Assembly: GCF_001556185.1 (NCBI RefSeq)
Contig: NZ_LSIJ01000074.1
Coordinates: 1 to 64,000, forward strand
DNA length: 64,000 nt
From: Sphingomonas sp. CCH10-B3
GTDB lineage: Bacteria; Pseudomonadota; Alphaproteobacteria; Sphingomonadales; Sphingomonadaceae
Direction: 5' to 3'
Shown here: one piece after another, positions 8,010-15,891 of the stretch
Layout of the letters: every line of letters begins with the position of its first letter
Position numbering within the stretch: position 1 is the first letter of the stretch
Position numbers and translations under genes: made by a program
Notes under the pieces: generated by a model
Told to the model about the DNA's origin: nothing
What the model saw: only the letters and a program-made list of their open reading frames with translations
Databases searched by the model: none

Positions 8010-8696
8010 ATGCATCGTGAACGCCACCTTGTCGCGCGGATCGGTTGGCTGCGCGCGGCTGTGCTCGGTGCCAATGACGGCATCGTCTCCACCGCCAGCT
8101 TGATGATCGGGGTCGCGGCGGCGGCGCAGAGCCAGTCAGCGATTCTGGTAACGGGCGTCGCGGGCCTTGTGGCGGGCGCGATGTCGATGGCGGCGGGCGA
8201 GTATGTCTCGGTCAGCTCGCAAGCCGATACCGAAGCTGCCGACCGGGCGAAGGAAGCGCAGGAACTGGTCGACGACCCGGCGGCAGAGCTGGAGGAGCTG
8301 ACGCGCATCTACATGGCGCGCGGGCTCGATCGCGCGCTGGCGGCGCAAGTCGCCGAGCGGCTGACCACAAGGGATGGTCTGAAAGCGCATCTGCGCGATG
8401 AGCTGGGCTTGAGCGTGCATCTGGAGGCGCGCCCGGTGCAAGCGGCGCTCGCTTCGGCTGGCAGCTTCGCGGTCGGGGCGATCTTGCCGTTGTTGCTGAT
8501 ATTCGTGCTGCCGCGTCCGATGCTCGAAATCGGGATAGCCGCGGGTTCGATCGTGTTTCTGGCAGCGCTCGGGATCGTGGGGGCGCGCGCGGGCGGGGCG
8601 CCGGTGCTGCGGGCAACCATTCGCGTCACTTTTTGGGGGGCGATTGCCATGGCGATCACGGCGGGCGTCGGTTTGCTGTTCGGCGCGGCCGGATAA
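8010..8696 (+). CDS. VIT1/CCC1-family iron/manganese transporter
   Basis: This 228-residue membrane protein belongs to the VIT family. The N-terminal GWLRAAVLGANDGIVSTASL and AGAMSMAAGEYVSVSSQAD motifs form the metal path. A cytoplasmic acidic segment rich in Glu follows (residues ~70-115), then three more hydrophobic helices. Relatives move Fe2+ or Mn2+ out of the cytosol by H+ exchange. A GGAGG-type site lies about 10 bases before ATG 8010. It follows the haem-protein genes by 41 bases and may share their promoter. Confidence 0.88.
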   Translation: MHRERHLVARIGWLRAAVLGANDGIVSTASLMIGVAAAAQSQSAILVTGVAGLVAGAMSMAAGEYVSVSSQADTEAADRAKEAQELVDDPAAELEELTRIYMARGLDRALAAQVAERLTTRDGLKAHLRDELGLSVHLEARPVQAALASAGSFAVGAILPLLLIFVLPRPMLEIGIAAGSIVFLAALGIVGARAGGAPVLRATIRVTFWGAIAMAITAGVGLLFGAAG

Positions 8697-8759
8697 GTTG
8701 ACCCGCGCTTGTTGCCGGGACTAAGCGGCGGCAAATCAACCCGAGTCCCGGAGCCGCCG

Positions 8760-9467
8760 ATGAACAAGCTCTACCCCAGTGCCGCCGCCGCGCTCGACGG
8801 CTTGTTGTTCGACGGCATGACGCTGTGCGCGGGCGGCTTTGGCCTGTGCGGCATCCCCGAGCGACTGATCGACGCGATCCGCGATGCCGGGGTCAAGGAG
8901 CTGACGATCGCCAGCAACAATGCCGGGATCGACGGCGAGGGCCTCGGCAAGCTGCTGCGCACGCGGCAGGTCAAGAAGATGATCAGTTCTTACGTCGGCG
9001 AGAACAAGGAGTTCGAGCGGCAGTATCTGGCGGGCGAGCTTGAGGTCGAATTCTGCCCGCAGGGAACGCTTGCCGAGCGGTGCCGCGCGGGCGGGGCGGG
9101 CATTCCGGGCTTCTACACCAAGACCGGCGTCGGCACGTTGGTGGCCGAGGGCAAGCCGGTGATGCAGTTCGACGGCGAGGATTACATCCTCGAACGCGGC
9201 ATTCGTGCCGACCTGTCGATCGTCAAGGGCTGGAAGGCGGATGAAGCAGGCAACCTGATTTTCCGCAAGACCGCGCGCAACTTCAACCAGCCGATGGCGA
9301 CGGCGGGCAAGGTCTGCATTGCCGAGGTCGAGGAAATCGTGCCGGTCGGCAGCCTCGATCCCGATCAGGTGCATCTGCCCGGCATCTATGTGAACCGCCT
9401 GATTCTGGGCGCGCCCTACGACAAGAAGATCGAATTCGTGACCACGCGCGAGCGGGCGGCGGCGTGA
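8760..9467 (+). CDS. scoA: 3-oxoacid CoA-transferase subunit A
   Basis: This is a 235-residue alpha subunit of a family I CoA-transferase (succinyl-CoA:3-ketoacid type). It shows the glycine-rich [14 protein letters not shown] loop, [44 protein letters not shown] and FYTKTGVGT. The enzyme activates acetoacetate or related 3-oxoacids with succinyl-CoA. The B subunit is not adjacent but two genes downstream on the same strand. The stop overlaps the next start, so all four genes form one operon. Confidence 0.9.
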   Translation: MNKLYPSAAAALDGLLFDGMTLCAGGFGLCGIPERLIDAIRDAGVKELTIASNNAGIDGEGLGKLLRTRQVKKMISSYVGENKEFERQYLAGELEVEFCPQGTLAERCRAGGAGIPGFYTKTGVGTLVAEGKPVMQFDGEDYILERGIRADLSIVKGWKADEAGNLIFRKTARNFNQPMATAGKVCIAEVEEIVPVGSLDPDQVHLPGIYVNRLILGAPYDKKIEFVTTRERAAA

Positions 9468-10000
9468 TGCTGCGGGCGGTTATTTTGGGCACCGCGCTCG
9501 CAGTCGCGCTTCCAATGCCCGCGCAGGCTCAGCAAGCACCGGCCGCGCAGGCGCAGGCGCAGGATGACGGCGCGACGGTCGATAATGTCATTGCCGCGCT
9601 CTACGACGTCATCTCCGGTCCGGCCGGGCCGCGCGACTGGGCGCGGTTCAAGGCATTGTTCGTCCCCGAGGGGCGGCTGGTCCCGGTGGGCGACGCGGGG
9701 CCGCGTGTGCTGACGCAGCAGGACTATATCGACCGCGCCGGTGCGGCGTTCGCCAAGGATGGCTTTTTCGAGCGCGAGATTGGCCGTCGCACCGAACGCT
9801 ATGGCAATGTCGTCCATGTCTTTTCAACCTATGAGAGCCGCCGCACGGCGGATGGCGCACCATTTTCGCGCGGGATCAATTCGATCCAGCTCGTGCGGGT
9901 CGCCGGCAAGTGGCGGATCCTGTCGATCACCTGGCAGGGCGAAACGCCCGCGTTCCCGCTGCCCAAAGCCTATCTGCAGACCACCCCACAGGCAAAATAG
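9467..10000 (+). CDS. Secreted SnoaL/NTF2-like protein
   Basis: The 177-residue product has a Sec signal (hydrophobic core LGTALAVALP, cleavage probably after AQAQ) and a mature part with the NTF2/SnoaL pattern: an N-terminal helix (IAALYDVISGPAGPRDWARF), KALFVPEGRLVPV, then beta strands (VVHVFSTYESR, GINSIQLVRVAGKWRILSITW). Proteins of this shape are ligand-binding or small enzymes; no catalytic residues can be assigned. It overlaps the scoA stop (TGATG) and lies inside the CoA-transferase operon. Confidence 0.65.
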   Translation: MLRAVILGTALAVALPMPAQAQQAPAAQAQAQDDGATVDNVIAALYDVISGPAGPRDWARFKALFVPEGRLVPVGDAGPRVLTQQDYIDRAGAAFAKDGFFEREIGRRTERYGNVVHVFSTYESRRTADGAPFSRGINSIQLVRVAGKWRILSITWQGETPAFPLPKAYLQTTPQAK

Positions 10001-10049
10001 CGATGCGGGCGAAGCCACATTGCATCGCTTCGTGTTATCGGAGGGCCGA

Positions 10050-10493
10050 ATGACTGCGCAACGCTGGCTCGTGATCGGCGGTTGGTTGAGCATTGGGGCG
10101 GCACTCCTGCATCTTGGCTGCATAGTCGGCGGGGCGGACTGGTATCGCTTCTTTGGTGCGCCGCCACTCATTGTCCGGGCGGTCGAGCGCGGGCAGGCGT
10201 GGCCGCATCTGGCGACATTGGTGATCGCGGCGGTCCTCTGCATATGGGCCGCATACGCTTTTTCGGGGGCGGGGCTGATCAGCAGGCTGCCACTTCTGCG
10301 CCTCGGGCTCGTGGTGATCAGTGCGATCTATGTATGGCGCAGCCTCGATCTGCCGATTGCCATGGTTGTCATCCCACAGGCTGTCTCACCCTTCGTCATC
10401 TGGTCGTCGCTGATCGTGGCGATCTATGCTTTATGCTATTCGATTGGAACTTGGCAGGCGTGGCGCACGCTTGGCCGCAAGGAGCAAAATTGA
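10050..10493 (+). CDS. Small integral membrane protein in the CoA-transferase operon
   Basis: This 147-residue protein has four predicted membrane helices (about 7-28, 52-72, 80-100, 108-130). A conserved-looking GCIVGGADWYRFFGAPP loop follows the first helix. I do not recognise a function. The ATG at 10050 has GGAGG upstream at 10040. The stop overlaps the scoB start (TGATG), so it is co-translated with the B subunit. Confidence 0.65.
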   Translation: MTAQRWLVIGGWLSIGAALLHLGCIVGGADWYRFFGAPPLIVRAVERGQAWPHLATLVIAAVLCIWAAYAFSGAGLISRLPLLRLGLVVISAIYVWRSLDLPIAMVVIPQAVSPFVIWSSLIVAIYALCYSIGTWQAWRTLGRKEQN

Positions 10494-11140
10494 TGCCCTG
10501 GACTCGTGACGACATGGCCGCCCGCGCGGCGCAGGAATTGCAGGACGGCTTCTACGTCAATCTCGGCATCGGCATTCCGACGCTGGTCGCCAACCACATC
10601 CCGGCCGACATGGACGTGACGCTGCAGAGCGAGAACGGCATGCTGGGCATTGGGCCGTTTCCTTACCCCGACGAAGTCGATCCCGACCTGATCAACGCGG
10701 GTAAGCAGACGATCAGCGAGCTGCCGCAGTCGGTCTATTTCAGCAGCGCCGACAGCTTCGCGATGATCCGTGGCGGGCATATCGACCTGACCGTGCTCGG
10801 CGCGATGGAAGTGAGCGAAGGCGGCGACATCGCCAACTGGATGATTCCCGGCAAGCTCATCAAGGGGATGGGCGGCGCGATGGATCTGGTCGCGGGCGTC
10901 AAGCGCATCGTCGTGGTGATGGAGCATACGTCGAAGAACGGCGACCCGAAGTTCATTCCCGCCTGCACGCTGCCGCTTACGGGCAGGAACGTCGTCGACA
11001 TGATCATTACCGATCTCGCCGTGTTCCACCGGCCCGACCATGCGAGCCCGTTCGAACTGATCGAACTGGCGCCAAGCGTCACGGCCGAGGATGTGCGTGC
11101 GAAGACCACCGCGCATTATGTCGAGCGCGTCGCGGCCTGA
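10493..11140 (+). CDS. scoB: 3-oxoacid CoA-transferase subunit B
   Basis: This is the 215-residue beta subunit with the catalytic Glu47 in QSENGMLGIGPFP, which forms the glutamyl-CoA thioester. Other family marks are NLGIGIPTLVAN, GGHIDLTVLGAMEVSEGGDIANW, GMGGAMDLVAG and MEHTSKNGDPK. Together with scoA it makes the active heterotetramer. It starts within the stop of the preceding membrane-protein gene. Confidence 0.92.
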   Translation: MPWTRDDMAARAAQELQDGFYVNLGIGIPTLVANHIPADMDVTLQSENGMLGIGPFPYPDEVDPDLINAGKQTISELPQSVYFSSADSFAMIRGGHIDLTVLGAMEVSEGGDIANWMIPGKLIKGMGGAMDLVAGVKRIVVVMEHTSKNGDPKFIPACTLPLTGRNVVDMIITDLAVFHRPDHASPFELIELAPSVTAEDVRAKTTAHYVERVAA

Positions 11141-11204
11141 CAGCGTACCCTCGGCCGGGCGCAGCCGCGTTGCTTGGCGCGGCGGCGAGGCGTAGGGCTG
11201 CAAC

Positions 11205-11873
11205 ATGTTCAAAATGTTGCGACAGCGATATCTCGATATTCTCGCCTCGGTGTACATTTACAACGAGCATCGCGGCTATACGAGCATCGACCGTGTGCTG
11301 GAGGCGGTGCGCGCCTGCTGCCCCGACGACCGCCAGTTCATTGCCGAGGTCGAGAAGCACCGCGCCGACGAGCGCAAACATTATGTGATGTTCAAGCGCT
11401 GGTTCGAACTGCAGGGCAGGCGACCGTTCAAGGTCGATCGCACTTGCGGCCATATCGACCGCTTCGTCGAGATCATGTTCGGGCGCGGCATCGATGCGCT
11501 CGACACCCAGGCGATCATCGCCGACCCGCGCCAGTTCGAGCGGCTGTGCCGTGTCATCATGCTCACCGAGCAGCGCGGTATGCGGCAGGTCGATGTGCTG
11601 CTGCGGTCGCCGCTGGTGAAGTCCGATACGGTCATGATGAAGATCTTCCGCATCATCGAACGCGACGAGCCGAGCCATTGGCAGCCTTATCAGGCGTGGC
11701 TCGATCGCACTGGCCGTAAGCCTGCGTCGTGGGTCGAGCGCGCGGTCGATTTCTGGATTCACCGCGAACTGCTGCTGTTCAAGATTCCGGCGCTCTATCT
11801 CAATCCGTGGCTGGGACGTCAGGACGACTGGGCCGATGCGGGCGAGCGCACCGTTGCCGTTGCCGCAGTTTGA
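11205..11873 (+). CDS. Ferritin-like di-iron domain protein
   Basis: This 222-residue helical protein has two ExxH motifs (ERKH in the KHRADERKHYVMF helix and EPSH in RIIERDEPSHWQPY) and further helix Glu residues (NEHRGY, LTEQRG). That is the four-helix di-iron layout of the ferritin-like superfamily. The reaction is unknown; cytosolic or membrane-peripheral because there is no signal peptide. It stands alone, 64 bases after scoB. Confidence 0.6.
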   Translation: MFKMLRQRYLDILASVYIYNEHRGYTSIDRVLEAVRACCPDDRQFIAEVEKHRADERKHYVMFKRWFELQGRRPFKVDRTCGHIDRFVEIMFGRGIDALDTQAIIADPRQFERLCRVIMLTEQRGMRQVDVLLRSPLVKSDTVMMKIFRIIERDEPSHWQPYQAWLDRTGRKPASWVERAVDFWIHRELLLFKIPALYLNPWLGRQDDWADAGERTVAVAAV

Positions 11874-11904
11874 AACCGTAACATTGGCTCGCTAGGGCGC
11901 CGCC

Positions 11905-12867
11905 ATGCGTATTCTGCTTACCGGTTCGTCGGGCTGGCTGGGCCGCTTCATCGCGCCGTTGTTGCGCGCGGCGGGGCATCAGGTGACCGGGCTCGACCCG
12001 GCGCCGGGGGCGGACACCGATGTCGTGGGGTCGGTCGCCGACCGGGCGCTGGTGGGGCGCATCTTTGCCGATGCCGGGATCGAAGCCGTCATTCACTCCG
12101 GCGCGCTGCACAAGCCGGACATCGTCCGCTATCCGACGCAGGCCTTCGTCGACGTGAACGTCACCGGCACGCTCAACCTGCTCGAAGCAGCGGTCGAACA
12201 CGGCGTGCAGCGCTTCGTCTTCACATCGACCACTTCGCTGATGATCTCGGCCGCGGTGCGCGCGGGGGCCAGCGACCGAGCGATCTGGCTCGACGAAGGG
12301 TTTGCGCCGCTCGAGCCGCGCAACATCTATGGCATCACCAAGCTCGCGGCCGAGCAGATTTGTCGCCTCTATCACCAGCGGCATGCGCTGCGCTGCGTGA
12401 TCCTGCGCACAGGGCGGTTTTTCCCGGAAGAGGACGACACCGACCTGACGCTGTCGGGTGAGAACAACAAGGCGAATGAATTCCTCAACCGCCGCCTGAC
12501 GGTCGAGGATGCGGCCGCGGCGCATCTTGCGGCGCTGGAGCGCGCGCCGATGCTCGGTTTCGATCTGTTTCTCGTCGCCGCGCCGACGCCCTTCGCCCCT
12601 GCCGACGTGGTGCCGCTGAAGGCGAATGCAGCGACCGTCGTCGCGCGTTATTTCCCGGATGCGCCAGCACTTTATGCGCAGCGCGGTTGGGAATTGCCGA
12701 TGACGATCGACCGTGTTTACGACGCACGGCGCGCCGAGCGGGTGCTGGGCTTCCGCTGCCAGACCGATTTTGCAAGCGTGCTGCAGGCGATGCGCGACGG
12801 CGCGCCGCTGCCCTTCGCGCATGACGCGAGCTATGTCTCGCCGCTCGTGCAACCCGCGCTGCGATAA
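11905..12867 (+). CDS. NAD(P)-dependent epimerase/dehydratase (extended SDR)
   Basis: This 320-residue extended short-chain dehydrogenase has the dinucleotide loop GSSGWLG at residues 7-13, an acidic residue at the end of beta-2 (GLDPAPG), the active-site stretch FTSTTSL and YGITK as the YxxxK catalytic pair. Substrate residues are not diagnostic, so UDP-sugar epimerase or another dehydratase remains open. It follows the ferritin-like gene by 31 bases. Confidence 0.8.
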   Translation: MRILLTGSSGWLGRFIAPLLRAAGHQVTGLDPAPGADTDVVGSVADRALVGRIFADAGIEAVIHSGALHKPDIVRYPTQAFVDVNVTGTLNLLEAAVEHGVQRFVFTSTTSLMISAAVRAGASDRAIWLDEGFAPLEPRNIYGITKLAAEQICRLYHQRHALRCVILRTGRFFPEEDDTDLTLSGENNKANEFLNRRLTVEDAAAAHLAALERAPMLGFDLFLVAAPTPFAPADVVPLKANAATVVARYFPDAPALYAQRGWELPMTIDRVYDARRAERVLGFRCQTDFASVLQAMRDGAPLPFAHDASYVSPLVQPALR

Positions 12868-12889
12868 GCCGGGAGGAAACTCCTCTAGA

Positions 12890-12949
12890 ATGCGCGATTT
12901 GCCGCCTTTCATCGCCGCCGCGAAAGTCCTAAGCTTCGGCAGTACGTAG
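12890..12949 (+). pseudogene. Possible N-terminal stub of a LysR-type regulator
   Basis: A 19-residue frame (MRDLPPFIAAAKVLSFGST, then TAG) resembles the first residues of LysR-type regulators, which often start M-x-x-LPP-L and reach LSF about 20 residues later. Nothing after the stop continues the helix-turn-helix in any frame. It is either a deleted remnant or chance. Confidence 0.2.
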
Positions 12950-12993
12950 CGCCCGCAAGTGGCGACGCGGCAACCGAATGCGGGGGACAGGTG

Positions 12994-13839
12994 ATGAAGC
13001 GAGCGTTGGTGTTGCTGGTGGCCGGCACGATTCTGGCGGGCGCTTGCGCCTTTGCGGCGAGCGGCAAGCCGCCTGCCGAAACCAGGCTCTGGCGGCTCGA
13101 TTGCGGGTCGACCTATATCCCCGATCTCAACCTGTTTTCGGACACGCGCGCCTATCCCGGCAAGGGAATGGCGCTGGTCGCGAGTTGCTACCTGATCAAG
13201 CACGGCGACAGCTACATGATCTGGGACACCGGGCTGCCAGCCAGCTTCAAGGGCCTGAAGATCGACCAAAAGACGGGCGGGGCAACGATTACCAAGACCG
13301 TGGTCGAACAGCTCGCTGAAATCGGGGTGAAGCCCGAACAGATCTCGACCATCGGCATCAGCCATTATCATTACGATCACACGGGCCAGGCGGCATCCTT
13401 CCCGGCGGCAACGCTGATGATCGGCAAGGGTGATTTTGACGCGCTGAGTGCGTCGCCGCCGATGTTCGGTGCCAATCCAACCGCGCTCAAGAATTGGGTC
13501 GGCGGCCCCGGCAAATCGGTGCCGGTCAGCGGTGACAAGGACATTTTCGGCGACGGCAGCGTCACCATGATCGACACGCCCGGCCACACCCCCGGCCATC
13601 ACAGCCTGCTCGTCAAGCTCGGCAGCGGCGCCACATTTCTGCTGACCGGCGACCTCGCCCATTTCCAGGAAAATCTTGCCAGCAACGGCGTGCCGACGTT
13701 CAATACCAACCGTGCCGATACACTCGCGTCGCTGGCGCGGTTCAAGGGCCTTGCAACCAATATCAAGGCAACCGTCATCATCCAGCATGATCCGCGCGAC
13801 GTTGCCAAGCTGCCCGCATTTCCTGCCGCCGCGGACTAG
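12994..13839 (+). CDS. Secreted MBL-fold hydrolase, N-acyl-homoserine-lactonase-like
   Basis: This 281-residue metallo-beta-lactamase-fold protein has a signal peptide (VLLVAGTILAGACAFAASG). The HxHxDH zinc motif is SHYHYDHTG (His124, His126, Asp128, His129), followed by DTPGHTPGHHSLL, LTGDLAHF and the final His in IIQHDPRD. The domain order matches AiiA/AttM-like lactonases, but the export signal and unknown substrate leave other esters or lactones possible. ATG 12994 is preceded by GGGGGA; GTG 12991 is the alternative start. Confidence 0.8.
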   Translation: MKRALVLLVAGTILAGACAFAASGKPPAETRLWRLDCGSTYIPDLNLFSDTRAYPGKGMALVASCYLIKHGDSYMIWDTGLPASFKGLKIDQKTGGATITKTVVEQLAEIGVKPEQISTIGISHYHYDHTGQAASFPAATLMIGKGDFDALSASPPMFGANPTALKNWVGGPGKSVPVSGDKDIFGDGSVTMIDTPGHTPGHHSLLVKLGSGATFLLTGDLAHFQENLASNGVPTFNTNRADTLASLARFKGLATNIKATVIIQHDPRDVAKLPAFPAAAD

Positions 13840-13905
13840 AGGCGCACTGGACGGGTCGCGCCGAGCGCGGCAAGGAAGGGCGAACGACAGCAACGGGAGA
13901 GCGTG

Positions 13906-14907
13906 ATGCGGGCATTGTTATCGAAGGCGCCGGGTGGACCCGAAACGCTGATGATGGACGAACTGCCCGATCCGGTGCCTGCCAAGGGGCAAGTGCTGGT
14001 CGCCGTTAAGGCCTGCGCGATCAACTATCCCGATGTGCTGATCATCGAGGACAAATACCAGTTCAAGCCGGCACGCCCTTTCGCGCCGGGCGGCGAGATT
14101 TCGGGCGTGGTCGAAGCGGTGGGTGAGGGCGTCACCGCGCTCGCGATTGGAGACCGCGTGCTCGGCACGATCGGCCACGGCGGGCTGGTCGAGAAAGTCG
14201 TGACCGATGCGGCGCGGCTGTACAAGCTGCCCGAGGGGCGCTCGTTCGAGGAAGGATCGGCGCTGGTCCTCACTTATGGCACGACGATCCACGCGTTGCT
14301 CGACCGCGGGCATCTGAAGGCGGGGCAGACGCTGCTCGTGCTGGGTGCGGCGGGGGGCGTTGGCCTTGCCGCGATCGAGCTAGGCAAGGCCTTCGGTGCG
14401 CGCGTGGTCGCCGCCGTCTCGTCGGAAGAGAAGGCGCAGGCTTGCCGCGAGGCAGGGGCCGATGCGACGCTCGTCTATGGCCGCGCCCCGTTCGACAAGG
14501 ACGCGTCAAAGGCGCTCGCCGACCAGTTCAAAGCCGCGACCGGCCCCAATGGCGCCGACGTCATCTATGATCCGGTCGGCGGCGACTATGCCGAACCCGC
14601 GCTGCGATCGATCGCGTGGGAAGGGCGCTATCTCGTCGTCGGCTTCCCGGCCGGCATCCCGCGGCTGCCGCTCAATCTGACGCTGCTCAAGAGCTGCGAT
14701 GTCTGTGGCGTGTTCTGGGGTGCCTTTGCCGCGCGCGATCCGGAGGCCAATCAGGCGCATATCGACCATCTTTTCCGGCTGTGGGGCGAGGGCAAGATCC
14801 ACCCGCGCGTGACCGAAGTGTTCGATTTTGCCGAGGGCGGTGCCGCGATCGCCAAGATGGCGGCACGCGGTGCGATCGGCAAACTCGTGGTGCGCGTGGC
14901 GGCTTAG
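13906..14907 (+). CDS. NADPH:quinone oxidoreductase (zinc-independent MDR family)
   Basis: This 333-residue medium-chain reductase has an N-terminal GroES-like domain (ACAINYPDVLIIEDKYQFKP, then APGGEISGVVEAVGEGV) and a Rossmann domain with LVLGAAGGVGLAAIELGKAF. The zinc ligands of alcohol dehydrogenases are absent, and the family's YDPVGGDYAEPALR and GRYLVVGFPAGIPRLPLN segments are present. These enzymes reduce quinones or activated alkenes with NADPH in the cytosol. GGGAGA lies upstream of ATG 13906. Confidence 0.88.
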   Translation: MRALLSKAPGGPETLMMDELPDPVPAKGQVLVAVKACAINYPDVLIIEDKYQFKPARPFAPGGEISGVVEAVGEGVTALAIGDRVLGTIGHGGLVEKVVTDAARLYKLPEGRSFEEGSALVLTYGTTIHALLDRGHLKAGQTLLVLGAAGGVGLAAIELGKAFGARVVAAVSSEEKAQACREAGADATLVYGRAPFDKDASKALADQFKAATGPNGADVIYDPVGGDYAEPALRSIAWEGRYLVVGFPAGIPRLPLNLTLLKSCDVCGVFWGAFAARDPEANQAHIDHLFRLWGEGKIHPRVTEVFDFAEGGAAIAKMAARGAIGKLVVRVAA

Positions 14908-14966
14908 TTGCGCGCGCGCGTCCCGCACCCTATTTGCGCAACAACAATCAATTCGGAAAGATGCCG

Positions 14967-15287
14967 ATGACCACTTTCGACGACCGCGAACGGGCTTTCG
15001 AAACGCAATTCGCGCGCAAGGAAGACCTTGCCTTTCGCGTGACGGCGCGGCGCAACAAGCTTGTCGCGCATTGGGCAGCCACGCTGATGAAGCTGACGCC
15101 GGAAGAGACCGAAGCCTATGCCAAGGCCGTCGTCCACGCCGATTTCGAAGAAGCCGGCGACGAGGATGTCATCCGCAAGCTGTTTGGCGATCTGACCGCT
15201 GCCGGTGTCGAGATCGACGAAGCCGGCGTGCGCCGCGCGCTCGGCGAGCAGGCGAGCGAAGCGCTGCGCCAGCTGAAGGGCGATTGA
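14967..15287 (+). CDS. DUF1476 protein, F1-ATPase inhibitor subunit zeta
   Basis: This 106-residue helical protein opens with TTFDDRERAFETQFARKEDL, the signature of the alphaproteobacterial zeta subunit, which blocks reverse rotation (ATP hydrolysis) of F1Fo-ATPase with its N-terminal inhibitory segment. The rest matches the four-helix family core (RNKLVAHWAATLMKLTPEE, ADFEEAGDEDVIRKL). I chose ATG 14967 because GGAAAG at 14955-14960 is then well spaced; ATG 14961 would add two residues. It precedes bolA and grxD in a tight cluster. Confidence 0.88.
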   Translation: MTTFDDRERAFETQFARKEDLAFRVTARRNKLVAHWAATLMKLTPEETEAYAKAVVHADFEEAGDEDVIRKLFGDLTAAGVEIDEAGVRRALGEQASEALRQLKGD

Positions 15288-15291
15288 GCCG

Positions 15292-15525
15292 ATGGCGATG
15301 CCCGCCGCCGAGATCGAGGCGCTGATTCGCGCTGCCATCCCTGACGCGGACGTTGTCATTACCGATCTTGCCGGCGACGGCGACCATTATGCCGCACGGG
15401 TCACCAGCGCCTCGTTCCGGGGGCTGCCGCGCATCAAGCAACATCAGGCCGTTTACGCCGCGCTCGGCGGGCGCATGGGGGGCGTCCTCCATGCGCTACA
15501 ATTGACGACCGCCCTTCCTGACTGA
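15292..15525 (+). CDS. bolA: BolA family protein
   Basis: This 77-residue BolA domain has the helix [26 protein letters not shown], the conserved [24 protein letters not shown] with the partner-binding His, and GGVLHALQL. BolA proteins bind a [2Fe-2S] cluster jointly with monothiol glutaredoxins, and that partner (grxD) is encoded 8 bases downstream. It starts 4 bases after the zeta-subunit stop, so the three genes look co-transcribed. Confidence 0.9.
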   Translation: MAMPAAEIEALIRAAIPDADVVITDLAGDGDHYAARVTSASFRGLPRIKQHQAVYAALGGRMGGVLHALQLTTALPD

Positions 15526-15533
15526 GGACCGCC

Positions 15534-15866
15534 ATGACCGATGAAACCCACGCCCGTATTGCCGAACTGATCGAAACGAACGACGTCCTGCTGTTCATGA
15601 AGGGCACCGCATTGTTTCCGCAGTGTGGCTTTTCGAGCCGCGCGGTCGCCATTCTCCAGCATCTGAACGTCGGTTTCGAAACCGTCGATGTGCTGCAGGA
15701 TCAGGGGATCCGCCAGGGCATCAAGGCGTTTTCCGACTGGCCGACGATCCCGCAGCTCTATGTGAAGGGCGAATTCGTCGGCGGTTCGGACATTATGATG
15801 GAAATGTTCGAATCGGGCGAGCTCGCGCAGCTCTTCGAAGCCAAGGGTCTGGTTGGCGCGCACTAG
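15534..15866 (+). CDS. grxD: Monothiol glutaredoxin, Grx4 family
   Basis: This 110-residue glutaredoxin has the monothiol CGFS active site (Cys31), [10 protein letters not shown] before it, the [19 protein letters not shown] loop and a C-terminal helix. Grx4-type proteins carry and transfer [2Fe-2S] clusters and form heterodimers with BolA, whose gene is immediately upstream. Confidence 0.94.
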   Translation: MTDETHARIAELIETNDVLLFMKGTALFPQCGFSSRAVAILQHLNVGFETVDVLQDQGIRQGIKAFSDWPTIPQLYVKGEFVGGSDIMMEMFESGELAQLFEAKGLVGAH

Positions 15867-15891
15867 ATCATAACAACGGGGGCGTTGAACA

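Noticed and set aside
8697..8759. Promoter TTGACC with -10-like ctaagc before scoA
   Set aside because: The -35 match is good but the -10 is too poor to list as a feature.
11800..13893. A 697-residue minus-strand open frame
   Set aside because: It runs antisense to the SDR epimerase and MBL-fold genes, both with clear motifs; its own translation is Arg-rich and shows no domain.
15534..15866. Dithiol glutaredoxin
   Set aside because: The active site is CGFS, which is monothiol Grx4, and the neighbour is bolA.
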